DNA from: Kineosporia babensis
GTDB lineage: Bacteria; Actinomycetota; Actinomycetes; Actinomycetales; Kineosporiaceae
Direction: 5' to 3'
DNA: 64,000 nt
Assembly (NCBI RefSeq): GCF_021129305.1
Contig: NZ_JAJOMB010000012.1
Span: 186,001 to 250,000, forward strand
A program made the translations under genes and the position numbers. This document shows, piece after piece, positions 49,089-58,418 of the stretch; positions within the stretch are counted from its first letter, which is position 1, and each line of letters begins with the position of its first letter. The notes under the pieces are model-generated. The model searched no databases and was not told where the DNA came from. It saw nothing but the letters and a program-made list of their open reading frames with translations.

Positions 49089-51656
49089 CTACAGGCGCGG
49101 GTCGACCGGCTCGGACTCCAGAGCCAGCACGGCGAAGACGGTTTCGTGCACCCGCCACAGCGGCTCACCCGCCGCCACCCGTTCCAGAGCCTCCAGCCCG
49201 AGCGCGTATTCGCGCAGGGCCGCGGCCCGCTTCCGGCCCACCGCCCGGGACTTGAGCCGGTGCAGGTTCTCCTCCAGCAGGTAGTCCGGGCCGTAGATGA
49301 TGCGCAGGTATTCGGCTCCGCGCACCTTCAGCCCGGGCTGCACCAGCCCGCGCTTGCCCTTGGTCAGGTTGGCCAGCGGCTTGACCACCATGCCCTCACC
49401 GCCGGCCCCGGTCAGCTCTTCCCACCAGGTCACCGCGGCCGCAACGTCCTTCTCGGAGGCCGGGTCCAGCACCAGACGGCGGGTCGGCACGAACAGGTCG
49501 TCGGCCTCGACCAGGCGATCGGCCAGCGCCAGGTGCCAGGTGTGCGGACGGTCGTGGAACGTCTTGCCGTCGGCCGCGAGGACCTGGAACGGCGCGATCT
49601 TCACACCCTCCAGTCCATCGGTCGGCCACACATAGCGCCGGTAGGCCACCTCGAACGCGGATGCCGCCGAGAGCCGGGCCGCGGTGTGATCGCGCAGCGC
49701 AGCCAGATCGGTCAGGTCCGGAACCCGTTGCGCCGCAGCGGTGAGCGCCTCCAGGGCCGGGGGCAGGGCGGTGCGGGCGGCCGCGCCCACCGCGGCGTAC
49801 TGCTGCCGCAGCAGATCCCCGGCCTTCAGCGACCAGGGCATGATCTCGGCGTCGAGCAGCAGCCAGTTGGTTTCCAGTTCGTCCCAGACCTTGGCCTTGT
49901 CCAGGGCGGAGCGCACCCGGCTCAGCAGGGCCTCGGTCTCGGCGTCCGAGCGCAGGAACGAACGGCCGGTGCGGGTGTGAATGGCTCCGGTCCGGCCGTC
50001 CGGCAGACCGAAGCGCACCGAGGCCGCGGTGGCGTCCCGGCAGACCAGCAGCACGGCCCGCGAGCCCATGTGCTTCTCTTCGCAGATCACCTCGGGCACA
50101 CCGTCCTTGGCGTACGCGGCCAGCGCCTCGACCGGGTGCTCGAGCACCCCCGGCAGCGCGCTGGTCGGGGCCGGAGCCATGGTCGGCGGTAGGTAGAGCA
50201 GCCAGCGCGGGTCGAGGGCGAAGCGGCTCATCACCTCGAGCGCCCCGGCTGCGGCCTCGGCGGTCACGGTGATCCGGTTGTGGTGCTGGGTCTGGATCGA
50301 GCGCTTGCCGGCGACATCGGTCAGGGCCAGGACGTCGGGATCCCGGTGCACCGTCTTGGTCGGGGCCGCCGCGACCAGCGGACGCGAGGGTTCGTACCAG
50401 ACCTTCTCGGCCGGCACGCTGACGATCTCCTTCTCCGGATAGCGCAGCGCGGTGAGCGATCCGCCGAACACCGCCCCGGTGTCCAGGCACATGGTGTTGT
50501 TGACCCACTCCGGCGTGAGCGTGGGGGTGTGGCCGTACAGCACCATCGCCTGGCCGCGGTAGTCGTTCGCCCACGGGTAGCGCACCGGCAGCCCGAACTG
50601 GTCGGTCTCGCCGGTGGTGTCGCCGTACAGCGCGAAACTTCGCACCCGACCCGAAGCCCGGCCGTGGTAGGCCTCTTTCAGCCCGGCGTGGGCGACCACC
50701 AGTTTGCCACCGTCGAGCACGTAGTGCGCGATCAGCCCTTCGCAGAAGTCCGCCACCTTGGCCCGGAACTCCTCGGGCTCGCCGGCCAGCTGGTCCATGG
50801 TCTCCTGCAGACCGTGGGTCAGCTTCACGTTCTTGCCGCCGAGCGCCCGGACCAGCTTGTGCTCGTGGTTACCGCTGACACACAGCGCATGCCCGTTCTC
50901 GATCATGCCCATCACCAGGCGCAGCACCCCGGGCGTGTCCGGCCCCCGGTCCACCAGGTCACCGACGAACACGGCGGTCCGCCCGGCCGGGGGCACCGCG
51001 TCCACGGCCCGGCCGTCCGGATCCAGGATCAGGCCGTAACCGAGCTTGCCCAGCAGCGTCTGCAGTTCGGAACGGCAGCCGTGTACGTCGCCGATCACGT
51101 CGAACGGGCCGGTGCGCTCGCGCAGGTCGTTCAGCAACGGCTCGCGCACGATCCGCGAGGCGGCGGCCTTCTCCGGCGAGTCCAGCACGTGCACCCGGCG
51201 GAAGCCCTCGCGGCGCAGGCCCTTGATCGAGCGCTGCAGCTGGTCGGCCTGCCGGTGGATCACCCGCTCAGGGAAATCGCGGTCCTTACGCCTGGAGTTG
51301 CGTTCCAGGCAGACCTCTTTGGGCATGTCCAGGACGATTGCCACCGGCAGCACGTCGTGGTCGCGGGCCAGCTTCAGCAGGCCGGCCCGGGCGTCCTTCT
51401 GCACGTTGGTGGCGTCGATCACGGTCAGCAGCCCGGCCGCGAGCCGCTTGCCCGCGATGTGGTGCAGCACGTCGAACGCGTCCGCGGTGGCGTCCTGCGA
51501 ATTCTCGTCGTTGGAGACCAGGCCGCGGCAGAAGTCGCTGGAAAGCACCTCGTACCGGCCGAACTTCTGGCTCGCGAAGGTGGACTTGCCCGAGCCGGAG
51601 ACCCCGACCAGGACCACCAGGCAGGTGTCCGGGACGGTCAGCTGATGCTCGCTCAT
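49089..51656 (-). CDS. pnkp: Polynucleotide kinase-phosphatase (bacterial Pnkp) of the RNA-repair system
   Basis: 855 residues with three domains. The N-terminal 5'-kinase (about 1-170) has Walker A GVSGSGKST. The central calcineurin-like phosphatase (about 180-470) has DVIGDVHGC, GDLVDRGPDTPG, SGNHEHKL, VVAHAGL and LYGHTP. The C-terminal ligase-like adenylyltransferase has its KxxG motif in EEKHMGSRA. Pnkp heals 2',3'-cyclic phosphate and 5'-OH ends of cut RNA, typically tRNA cleaved by ribotoxins, and seals them together with Hen1. The start overlaps the hen1 stop by 4 bp, so the pair is one operon. Confidence 0.95.
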   Translation of the reverse strand: MSEHQLTVPDTCLVVLVGVSGSGKSTFASQKFGRYEVLSSDFCRGLVSNDENSQDATADAFDVLHHIAGKRLAAGLLTVIDATNVQKDARAGLLKLARDHDVLPVAIVLDMPKEVCLERNSRRKDRDFPERVIHRQADQLQRSIKGLRREGFRRVHVLDSPEKAAASRIVREPLLNDLRERTGPFDVIGDVHGCRSELQTLLGKLGYGLILDPDGRAVDAVPPAGRTAVFVGDLVDRGPDTPGVLRLVMGMIENGHALCVSGNHEHKLVRALGGKNVKLTHGLQETMDQLAGEPEEFRAKVADFCEGLIAHYVLDGGKLVVAHAGLKEAYHGRASGRVRSFALYGDTTGETDQFGLPVRYPWANDYRGQAMVLYGHTPTLTPEWVNNTMCLDTGAVFGGSLTALRYPEKEIVSVPAEKVWYEPSRPLVAAAPTKTVHRDPDVLALTDVAGKRSIQTQHHNRITVTAEAAAGALEVMSRFALDPRWLLYLPPTMAPAPTSALPGVLEHPVEALAAYAKDGVPEVICEEKHMGSRAVLLVCRDATAASVRFGLPDGRTGAIHTRTGRSFLRSDAETEALLSRVRSALDKAKVWDELETNWLLLDAEIMPWSLKAGDLLRQQYAAVGAAARTALPPALEALTAAAQRVPDLTDLAALRDHTAARLSAASAFEVAYRRYVWPTDGLEGVKIAPFQVLAADGKTFHDRPHTWHLALADRLVEADDLFVPTRRLVLDPASEKDVAAAVTWWEELTGAGGEGMVVKPLANLTKGKRGLVQPGLKVRGAEYLRIIYGPDYLLEENLHRLKSRAVGRKRAAALREYALGLEALERVAAGEPLWRVHETVFAVLALESEPVDPRL

Positions 51657-53173
51657 CGGGCCACCTCCGGCGTCTCGAGCGCGAAGACGGCCATCTGGGT
51701 GGGCGGACCGGCCTGCGGGTCCTCGTCACCGATCGCCTTGAACCGCACCGTGTACCCGTACTTCGTCGCCACTCCGGTAGCCCACTCCTGAAACTGTTCC
51801 CGGTTCCACTCGAAACGATGGTCCGCGTGCCGGATCTCGCCCTCGGCCAGGCCGTAGCGGGCGTTGTACTCCACGTTCGGCGTGGTCACCAGTACCTGGC
51901 CGGGCCGCGCGGTGCCGAACACGTTGGCGGCCAGCGCGGGCAGGCGCGAGAGGTCCAGGTGCTCGATCACCTCCATCAGCACCGCCGCGTCGAAGCCGGT
52001 CAGCTCCGGGTCGGCGTAGACCAGTGAGGACTGGCGCAGTTCGATGCGTTCGGCGGTGCGCTCGGGCAGCTGTTCCAGCCGGAGCCGGCGGGCCGCGATG
52101 GTGAGCGACCGGTGCGATACGTCAACCCCGAGCAGCCGCTGGTAGCGCGGGTCGGCGAGCAGCTCCTTCAGCAGCTTGCCCTCCCCGCAGCCCAGGTCGG
52201 CCACGCTCTGTGCCCCCGAGGCGCGCAGCGTTTCGGCCACTGCGCCGAGCCGTCGAACGGCGAGTGAGACAACGGGTTCCAGAGCGACGGCGCCACCCAG
52301 GCCCTCCTCGCCCCCGACCGCGACCGCGACGCCGGCCGAGACCGTGATGTCCGAGCCGGGCACCTCGTCCGTCGGCTCGACCACGTCCTCGGGCAGTTCG
52401 CCGTCCTCGTCGGCCAGCGCCTCGTCCTCCAGGCTGGCGAACCGTTCGGACGCGTCGTCCACCAGCCGCCGCCGGTGTCGCAGGTACCGCTCGACGATCA
52501 GGGTGCGCTCGGGATGCGCGGCCAGCCAGCCCTCACCGGCCCGGATCAGCTTGTCCACCTCGTCCGGGCTGACCCAGTAGTGCTTGGCGTCGTCCAGCAC
52601 CGGCAGCAGCACGTACAGCTGGCTCAGCGCCTCGTGCAGCCGCACCTGGCCGGTCAGCCGCACGTCCAGGTAGCGCGAGTCGCCCCACCCCAGCTCCGGA
52701 TCCAGGGGTACGGGCGTGAGCTGCACGTCCCAGCCCAGCGGGGCGAACATCCGGCGGGCTACGTCCGCACCACCCCGGCAGGGCAGCGCGGGCACGTGGA
52801 TCTGCAGGTTCAGGGGCTTGCTGGGCAGCTCCGGGCGGGCGTCGCAGCGGCCGGCGACGGCCGTGCGGAACACCTTGCCGAGCGCCACCGCGAGCATCGA
52901 CGAAGCCGCGTACGGCCGGTCGTTCACGTACTGGGCCAGCGAGAAGCCCTCGGCCGGTTTGGGGCCCCGGCCTCGCACGAGCGCGATCGGGTCGACCTCC
53001 AGCAGCAGCGCCGCCGTGCAGGTGGTCTCGTCGGCCCGGGGGTAGAAGACGTGGGCGGTGCCCACCGGCAGGCCGAATTTCTGCGCCCGGTCGGGATGCT
53101 TGTGCAGCAGGTACCCCAGATCGGTGGCGGGCGACTCGGCGGCCTCGCTGGTCGAGGTGATGGTCAGGAACAC
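51653..53173 (-). CDS. hen1: 3'-terminal RNA ribose 2'-O-methyltransferase Hen1
   Basis: 506 residues. The N-terminal domain (about 1-250: MFLTITSTSEAAESPATDLGYLLHKHPDR...) is the ligase-activating part of bacterial Hen1. An acidic linker follows, then a methyltransferase domain (from about 310) with SAM motif VADLGCGEGKLL and metal-binding MEVIEHLD and HADHRFEW (Glu/His ligands). Hen1 methylates the 3'-terminal ribose of cleaved RNA before Pnkp sealing, which protects the repaired site from being cut again. It is first gene of the two-gene operon. Confidence 0.95.
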   Translation of the reverse strand: MFLTITSTSEAAESPATDLGYLLHKHPDRAQKFGLPVGTAHVFYPRADETTCTAALLLEVDPIALVRGRGPKPAEGFSLAQYVNDRPYAASSMLAVALGKVFRTAVAGRCDARPELPSKPLNLQIHVPALPCRGGADVARRMFAPLGWDVQLTPVPLDPELGWGDSRYLDVRLTGQVRLHEALSQLYVLLPVLDDAKHYWVSPDEVDKLIRAGEGWLAAHPERTLIVERYLRHRRRLVDDASERFASLEDEALADEDGELPEDVVEPTDEVPGSDITVSAGVAVAVGGEEGLGGAVALEPVVSLAVRRLGAVAETLRASGAQSVADLGCGEGKLLKELLADPRYQRLLGVDVSHRSLTIAARRLRLEQLPERTAERIELRQSSLVYADPELTGFDAAVLMEVIEHLDLSRLPALAANVFGTARPGQVLVTTPNVEYNARYGLAEGEIRHADHRFEWNREQFQEWATGVATKYGYTVRFKAIGDEDPQAGPPTQMAVFALETPEVAR

Positions 53174-53270
53174 AGGGGCAAGTCTGTCAACGCGGGGCGG
53201 CGGCGCCTACGCAATTTCACCGCGTTGTCGAGGTTGCCGAACCTGCCGGGGTTGTCGAGCTTGCCGAGGA

Positions 53271-54404
53271 TCATGAGTTGTCGATGATCTCGCGCAGCAC
53301 CCGGGCCTGGTTCTGCACCGAGGTGACGGCCTGCTGCACCTCGGTGGCCTGGGCCGAGGTGTGCCGGGCCCGCTCGGCGATCACCGAGATGGTGCCGGCG
53401 ATGCTGGAGGTGGTGGCCGACTGCTGCTCGATCGCCGCGGCGATGGTCTCCTGCGACTCGCGGATCCGGTCGACCAGGCCGTCGATCCCGGCGGTGGCCT
53501 CGGCGCTGCCGTCCGCGGCGCTCTGGATGTCCTTGATCTTGTTCTCGATGTCGCTGATGCTCGCGGTGGTGGTCTCGGCCAGCTGCTTGACCTCGTCGGC
53601 GACCACCGCGAAGCCCTTGCCGGCCTCCCCGGCCCGGGCCGCCTCGATGGTGGCGTTCAGCGCGAGCATCTTGGTCTGCCCGGCCACCGCCTCGATGATC
53701 CGCAGGATGCCGCCGATCTCGGTGCTCATCGCCTGCAGCCGGCGCAGCTGCTGCAGGTTCTGCGCGGTCGCCTCGACGGTCTGCTGCACCTGCTGGGTGG
53801 CCTCGGCCGAGGCCCGGGCGATCTCCCGGACCGCGGCGTTCATCTGCTCGGTGGCCCCGGCCGCGTTGGTGGCCTGCTGCGAGGTGTCGCCGGCGGTCTC
53901 GGCCAGGCTGCGCGAGACCTCCTCGAGCCGCTCGGTCACCTCCTCGTTCTCGGCGAAGGTGTGGTTCGCCCGGGCGTTGCGGTCGGTCACGTTGTCCCAG
54001 GCCACGATGTAACCCAGGCGTACCCCGGCGGCGTCGGTGACCGCGTTGATCATGGTCCGCAGGGTGACCCCGCCGAACGAGAACACGGCGGTGCGGGGCA
54101 GCGCCCCCGGATCGTTGAGGATCTGCTCGATCCGCTGCGGGTCCTGGTGGAAGCGGTGGATCGAGCCGCCGATCAGGTCGCTCAGGTTCACCCCGAAGGT
54201 GCTCTGGATCCTCGGGCCCAGCTCCTGCAGGGTCACCGCGGCCAGCCGGTTCGCCCAGATCAGCTTCAGGTCCAGGTCGGCGACGAAGCAGTTGACATGC
54301 ACGCTGTCCAGGGCGGCCAGCAGGGGACTGGCCGAGTCCTCCAGGGCGCTCGCCAGCCCCGTTCCCGCGGTGCTGCGCGCCCGGCGGGCCGTCATCAGTC
54401 CCAT
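53271..54404 (-). CDS. Soluble methyl-accepting chemotaxis-like protein with PAS domain
   Basis: 377 residues. A PAS domain (about 35-145: [25 protein letters not shown] ... [34 protein letters not shown]) is followed by a long coiled-coil methyl-accepting domain containing the hairpin tip [45 protein letters not shown]. No membrane helix or signal is present, so it senses a cytoplasmic ligand, redox or energy state. No other chemotaxis gene is in the window. It reads leftward and is divergent from the next gene. Confidence 0.9.
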   Translation of the reverse strand: MGLMTARRARSTAGTGLASALEDSASPLLAALDSVHVNCFVADLDLKLIWANRLAAVTLQELGPRIQSTFGVNLSDLIGGSIHRFHQDPQRIEQILNDPGALPRTAVFSFGGVTLRTMINAVTDAAGVRLGYIVAWDNVTDRNARANHTFAENEEVTERLEEVSRSLAETAGDTSQQATNAAGATEQMNAAVREIARASAEATQQVQQTVEATAQNLQQLRRLQAMSTEIGGILRIIEAVAGQTKMLALNATIEAARAGEAGKGFAVVADEVKQLAETTTASISDIENKIKDIQSAADGSAEATAGIDGLVDRIRESQETIAAAIEQQSATTSSIAGTISVIAERARHTSAQATEVQQAVTSVQNQARVLREIIDNS

Positions 54405-54600
54405 TGCTCAAGTCCCCGCTCTGCTCGTTCCTTGAACGGAGCTTCGGGAAACCGTTCGGCGATCTTGAGGAACTTCCCAGGATCGGGCCTTGCCGCTCGG
54501 CGATCGATGACTGCGGCCGGGCCGAAACCCTTGCGCCCACCCGGCATCCAGTGCCTTAATGATGGCACTGAGTGCATTGGCGCACGAGAGGAGTCGGGCC

Positions 54601-54909
54601 TTGACCAGCACGTTGATCCCCACCCTCGCTTCCCAGGGCGAGTCCACGCAGCTCTACGTCACCGCCACCCACAAGGTGCGCGATCAGTCGGGCGAGCCGC
54701 CCTTCGGCTGGGTGCCCTACGGGGTGCAGCACGCCTGGACCGCCGGTTCCCGCAAAACCCTCTGCGGGGAATGGACTTCCGGGTGGACGGTCTTCTGGGA
54801 CCGTTCCTTCTCGGCGACCCGGGCCGAAGCCTGCCCGGCCTGCGTCGAGGCCAGCCTGCCGGAGGCCTCCCGGCGCCGGCTCGATCCGGCCCTGCGGCGA
54901 ACCGCCTGA
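54601..54909 (+). CDS. Small uncharacterised Cys-containing protein
   Basis: 102 residues from TTG 54601, which has GAGAGGAG upstream; ATG 54559 in frame is possible but lacks such a site. YVTATHKVRDQSGEPPFGWVPYGVQHAWTAGSRKTLCGEWTSGWTVFWDRSFSATRAEACPACVEA is globular, with conserved-looking Trp residues and three Cys (LCGEW, CPAC) plus His that might bind a metal. I do not recognise the family. It is divergent from the MCP gene and lies 48 bp before the TetR gene. Confidence 0.6.
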   Translation: MTSTLIPTLASQGESTQLYVTATHKVRDQSGEPPFGWVPYGVQHAWTAGSRKTLCGEWTSGWTVFWDRSFSATRAEACPACVEASLPEASRRRLDPALRRTA

Positions 54910-54944
54910 TCGTTTCACCGGCACCACGGTCCGGATCGGGCGGG

Positions 54945-54950
54945 TATGGT
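54945..54950 (+). promoter_or_regulatory. -10 box of the leaderless TetR gene
   Basis: TATGGT ends 7 nt before ATG 54958. Confidence 0.6.
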
Positions 54951-54957
54951 CACAGAC

Positions 54958-55710
54958 ATGTCACGGGTTCCGCTCGTCCCGGGTGAACAGGCCGCCCCGG
55001 GCGCCCATCCGGACACCGGCCGCCGGATCGCCGCGGCGGCGTTCGAGCTGTTCGCCGCCCGCGGTTACGACGGCACCACGGTAGACGCGATCGCCGAGCG
55101 GGCCGGGATCGCCCGGCGCACGTTCTTCCGCTACTTCCGGTCCAAGGACGACGTGATCTTCCCTGATCACGACTCCCTGCTGACCATGGTGAACCAGCAC
55201 CTGATCGCGCAGACCGCGCTCGACCCGATCGAGGCGATCTGCGGGGCGGTGAAACTCGTGCTGCTGAGCTACCTGGACGATCCCAAGGTCTCGGTGCAGC
55301 GCTACCAGCTCTCGCGCAGCGTCCCCGCGCTGCGCGACCGTGAGTTGGCCAGCGTGCAGCGCTACGAGAGGACGTTCAGCCGGTACGTACGTGGTCGGCT
55401 GACGGGGACGCTGCCCGACGCCCAGGCGGTGCTGCGGGCCGACGTGGTGGCCGCCGCGGTGGTGGCGGCGCACAACGCGGTTCTACGGGAGTGGTTGCGC
55501 GCCGGGGGAGATTACGACCCCCTGGCGGACTTGGACGCCTCCTGCGCGTGGGTGCAGGGGGTCTTCGGGGAGAATCAGAACCCAACTAAGGACGCGTCTG
55601 CGCCCCTTCGCGACGCGGGTGCGGATGGCGTCGTGGTGGCGGTCTTCCGTTCCGGAGAGCCGATGGACGAGGTGGTCGCCCAGATCTCTCGATCTCTGCG
55701 AGAGCGGTAG
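54958..55710 (+). CDS. TetR-family regulator
   Basis: 250 residues from ATG 54958, set by the leaderless TATGGT box (GTG/ATG positions slightly upstream would overlap it). The HTH is RIAAAAFELFAARGYDGTTVDAIAERAGIARRTFFRYFRSKDDVIF. The ligand domain (SVQRYQLSRSVPALRDRELASVQRYERTFSRYVRGRL) is followed by a ~45-residue C-terminal extension. The FFRYFRSKDDV type resembles the MftR-like group, but no mycofactocin genes are near. The target is not evident: no catabolic gene is adjacent apart from the convergent Rrf2 gene. Confidence 0.88.
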   Translation: MSRVPLVPGEQAAPGAHPDTGRRIAAAAFELFAARGYDGTTVDAIAERAGIARRTFFRYFRSKDDVIFPDHDSLLTMVNQHLIAQTALDPIEAICGAVKLVLLSYLDDPKVSVQRYQLSRSVPALRDRELASVQRYERTFSRYVRGRLTGTLPDAQAVLRADVVAAAVVAAHNAVLREWLRAGGDYDPLADLDASCAWVQGVFGENQNPTKDASAPLRDAGADGVVVAVFRSGEPMDEVVAQISRSLRER

Positions 55711-55728
55711 CTCACCTTGTCGAACTAC

Positions 55729-55745
55729 GGGGACCACAACGTCCC
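55729..55745. repeat. Palindromic sequence shared with 6282-6299
   Basis: GGGGACCACAACGTCCC between the stops of the convergent TetR and Rrf2 genes, flanked by CTAC/GTAG that extend the stem. A plausible terminator or a short dispersed element. Confidence 0.5.
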
Positions 55746-55752
55746 TAGGTAG

Positions 55753-56214
55753 TCAGATCCGGGCGCGCCAGACGTCCTGGTCCGCCAGGAGGGCGGTGAC
55801 CTCGGGGGACAGGGTGCCGTTGCTGACGTCGGCGAGCGTGGCGCCCTCCAGCACGACCCGCATCTTGGCACGCAGTGCCACCCAGACGTCCCGCAACGCC
55901 ACCGCGGCACCGGAGTAGGCCACGTCCTCCGGTCGTTCCCCGGCGATGTTGGCCAGCGGCCCGTCGATCACCCGGATCACGTCGGCCACCCGGATCTCGG
56001 ACGCGGGCTGGGCCAGCCGGTAGCCGCCCTCGGCCCCCCGCCGGCTCTGCACCAGACCGGCCGTGCGCAGCTCGGCCAGAATGTTGAGCAGGAAGGGCAG
56101 CGGAATGCTCTGCCGCTCGGCCACCGTCTCGGTCTTGATCCACACGCCCTCCGGGGCAGCAGCCAGCTCGAGGGCCGCCCGGACGGCGTAGTCGGTCTTC
56201 GCGGAGATGCGCAC
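55753..56214 (-). CDS. Rrf2-family regulator without Fe-S cysteines
   Basis: 153 residues from GTG 56214, giving the typical start MRISAKTDYAVRAALELAAAP; a CACAAT box 6 nt upstream suggests a leaderless message. The winged helix (IPLPFLLNILAELRTAGLVQSRRGAEGGYRLAQPASEI) and effector helix follow the family. It contains no Cys, so it cannot hold the cluster of IscR or NsrR and probably senses something else (as CymR does). It is divergent from the membrane-protein gene across 65 bp. Confidence 0.88.
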   Translation of the reverse strand: MRISAKTDYAVRAALELAAAPEGVWIKTETVAERQSIPLPFLLNILAELRTAGLVQSRRGAEGGYRLAQPASEIRVADVIRVIDGPLANIAGERPEDVAYSGAAVALRDVWVALRAKMRVVLEGATLADVSNGTLSPEVTALLADQDVWRARI

Positions 56215-56279
56215 CGTGCCATTGTGCCCGGTCAGCAACCGGGCTTCGGGCCGCTCGGCCGGTCTGCGAACCTGAGCGC

Positions 56280-57215
56280 ATGCTCTTGCGCGCGGCCCGG
56301 CAGCGGATCGACCCCGAACTGGTTCTCGCCGGGGCGGTCGCCGTCTGGATCGGTTTCTTCCTGGCGGTGGATGCGCTGCCGTTGTCGTCGGTGGGCGGCA
56401 ACGAGCTGGCCCGGCAGCTGGTCCTCGGCGTCTCGACCTGGGCGATGCTGGCCTACCTGCTCAGCCGCGAAAGTGTCCTGGTGCGGGTGCAGACCCTGCT
56501 GGTGGTGGTCTTCGCCTCGATCATCGAGTACACGTTCTCGCCGCTGCTGGAGGCCTACGTCTACCGGATCGGCACCGTGCCGCTGTTCGTTCCTCCGGGC
56601 CACGGCATGGTCTACCTGGCCGCGCTGGCCCTGGGCCGCAGCCGCGTCGTCCGGGCCCACCCACGCTTCTTCGTGGCCTTCACCGTGCTGGCGGGCGGCG
56701 GCTGGGCGGTGCATGGCCTGTTCATCGCCGAGCGCCAGGACGTGCTGGGTGCCTTCTGGTACCTGTGCCTGCTCGGCTTCCTGATCTGGGGCCGGGCCCG
56801 GCTGCTCTACGTCGGCGCCTTCATCGTGGTGACCTACCTGGAGCTGCTCGGCACCGAGCTGAACACCTGGGTGTGGCGCGAGACCGACCCGGTGCTGGGC
56901 GTGATCAGCCAGGGAAATCCGCCCTCCGGGGCGGCCGGCGGCTACGGCTGGTTCGACCTGTACGCCACCCTGCTGGCCCCGAAAATCCTTCAGGGGTTGG
57001 TCAGGATCCCCAGGGTGTCGGCGTGGAGGAGGCCGTTGGTGGCCACCGCCGAGCCGCCGAACGGGCCGTCCTTGCCCTCCAGCGAGGTGAACACCCCGCC
57101 GGCCTCGAGCACGATCGGCACCAGCGCGGCCATGTCGTACAACGCCAGCTCGGGCTCGCAGGCCACGTCCACCGCGCCCTCGGCCAGCAGCATGTACGAC
57201 CAGAAGTCGCCGTAG
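56280..57215 (+). CDS. Polytopic membrane protein of unknown function, 3' end antisense to hisN
   Basis: The frame is 311 codons. Residues 1 to about 235 have some seven membrane helices ([114 protein letters not shown]) and end in [18 protein letters not shown]. The remaining ~75 residues are polar and read antisense to the hisN 3' end for 226 bp, so the natural stop was probably near 56985 and has been lost or frameshifted. No function is recognised. Confidence 0.65.
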   Translation: MLLRAARQRIDPELVLAGAVAVWIGFFLAVDALPLSSVGGNELARQLVLGVSTWAMLAYLLSRESVLVRVQTLLVVVFASIIEYTFSPLLEAYVYRIGTVPLFVPPGHGMVYLAALALGRSRVVRAHPRFFVAFTVLAGGGWAVHGLFIAERQDVLGAFWYLCLLGFLIWGRARLLYVGAFIVVTYLELLGTELNTWVWRETDPVLGVISQGNPPSGAAGGYGWFDLYATLLAPKILQGLVRIPRVSAWRRPLVATAEPPNGPSLPSSEVNTPPASSTIGTSAAMSYNASSGSQATSTAPSASSMYDQKSP

Positions 57216-57772
57216 GCCCGGGTACGCCACACCGTGCGCATCAGTTCCTGGAAGTTCGGGCCCAGGCCCCGGTCCTCCCAGCCGCCCAGCGAGGCGTAGG
57301 ACAGCGAGGCGTCCTCCAGCTCGGCCACCCCGGAGACCTGGATGCGCCGGGCCTTGGCCAGGCTGCGCCCGGTCCAGGCGCCGGTGCCCTGGGCGGCCCA
57401 CCAGCGCCGGCTCAGCGCCGGGGCGGAGACCACGCCGACCACCGGCACGCCGTTGTCGACCAGGGCGATCAGGGTGGCCCAGACCGGCACCCCCCGCACG
57501 AAGTTCTTGGTGCCGTCGATCGGGTCGATCACCCACTGCCGGCTCGCGCTGCCGGTGGTGCCGAACTCCTCGCCCAGCACCGAGTCGCGCGGGCGGGTGC
57601 GCTTGAGCTGGCTGCGGATCAGTTCCTCGGCGGCCCGGTCGGCATCGCTCACCGGAGTCAGGTCGGGTTTGGTCTCCACCTTCAGGTCGCTCGCCAGGAA
57701 ACGGTCGTACGTCACCGCGTCCACCTGGTCCGCGATCACGTGGGCGAGGCGGAGATCATCGTCGTAGGCCAC
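56990..57772 (-). CDS. hisN: Inositol monophosphatase-family phosphatase, probable histidinol-phosphatase
   Basis: 260 residues. The metal-binding motifs are [22 protein letters not shown] and [22 protein letters not shown], as in the inositol-monophosphatase family. The [12 protein letters not shown] and short-length features, and the neighbourhood of aroA-rsgA, match the actinobacterial histidinol-phosphate phosphatase HisN, which completes histidine synthesis. Activity on inositol phosphates or 3'-phosphoadenosine phosphate cannot be excluded. The gene overlaps the convergent membrane-protein frame. Confidence 0.85.
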   Translation of the reverse strand: MAYDDDLRLAHVIADQVDAVTYDRFLASDLKVETKPDLTPVSDADRAAEELIRSQLKRTRPRDSVLGEEFGTTGSASRQWVIDPIDGTKNFVRGVPVWATLIALVDNGVPVVGVVSAPALSRRWWAAQGTGAWTGRSLAKARRIQVSGVAELEDASLSYASLGGWEDRGLGPNFQELMRTVWRTRAYGDFWSYMLLAEGAVDVACEPELALYDMAALVPIVLEAGGVFTSLEGKDGPFGGSAVATNGLLHADTLGILTNP

Positions 57773-57921
57773 AGCTGGGGACGGTACAGGCCGCTGGTCA
57801 CGCGCAGGTCACGCCGGTGCGGAAGGGAAATCCGGGCAACTGGGAAATGTCTTTGGAATTCCTGTGAGTACTAGGACGAAAGGGTTAATGGCTAAAGATC
57901 GCACTTACTTACTTGAGGGTT

Positions 57922-57927
57922 TAAGCT
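57922..57927 (+). promoter_or_regulatory. -10 box of the leaderless DUF2231 gene
   Basis: TAAGCT ends 7 nt before ATG 57935, in an AT-rich stretch (57860-57930) unusual for this window. Confidence 0.55.
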
Positions 57928-57934
57928 TCCCGCC

Positions 57935-58417
57935 ATGTTCGATCTCTTCAACGGTATGCCGGTCCACGCGCTCGTCGTCCACGCCGTCGTCGTGCTGCTG
58001 CCGTTGATGGCGGTGGTCACGGTGGCCTTCGTGATCCGGCCCCGCTGGCGCCGCGAACTGCCCTGGGCCGTGCTCGGCAATCTGCTGGCCGCGCTGGCCA
58101 CCTTTGCCGCCATGCAGTCGGGCGAGCAGTTGCAGACCCGGCTCAGCAACCCGGACTTCGCGCCGGTGGCCGAGGACCACGGCAACATCGCCGCGCTGCT
58201 GATCTACTTCGCCTTCGGGCAGTTCCTGGCCTCGCTGATCGCCTGGCTGCTGCTGCGTACGAAGGACGATGCGCCGCGCACCTCGGCGCCCAAACTGGTG
58301 ACGTCGGTGGTGCTGACCCTGGCGGTCGGCGTGGCGGCCTCGGCGTGGACCTATCGGGTCGGCGACAGCGGGGCCGAGGCGGTCTGGAAGGACAAGATCG
58401 CCTCGACCGAGCAGTGA
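57935..58417 (+). CDS. DUF2231-family membrane protein
   Basis: 160 residues. The MFDLFNGMPVHALVVHAVVVLLPLMAVVTVAFVI start with its His-rich HALVVHAVVV, and four membrane helices (also VLGNLLAALATFAAM, AALLIYFAFGQFLASLIAWLLL, VVLTLAVGVAASAWTY) are those of DUF2231, a family with conserved histidines and a possible haem or metal link. It ends 1 bp before the convergent rsgA stop. Role unknown. Confidence 0.85.
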   Translation: MFDLFNGMPVHALVVHAVVVLLPLMAVVTVAFVIRPRWRRELPWAVLGNLLAALATFAAMQSGEQLQTRLSNPDFAPVAEDHGNIAALLIYFAFGQFLASLIAWLLLRTKDDAPRTSAPKLVTSVVLTLAVGVAASAWTYRVGDSGAEAVWKDKIASTEQ

Positions 58418-58418
58418 G

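Noticed and set aside
54958-55710. Mycofactocin regulator MftR
   Set aside because: Some sequence resemblance, but none of the mycofactocin biosynthesis genes is nearby.
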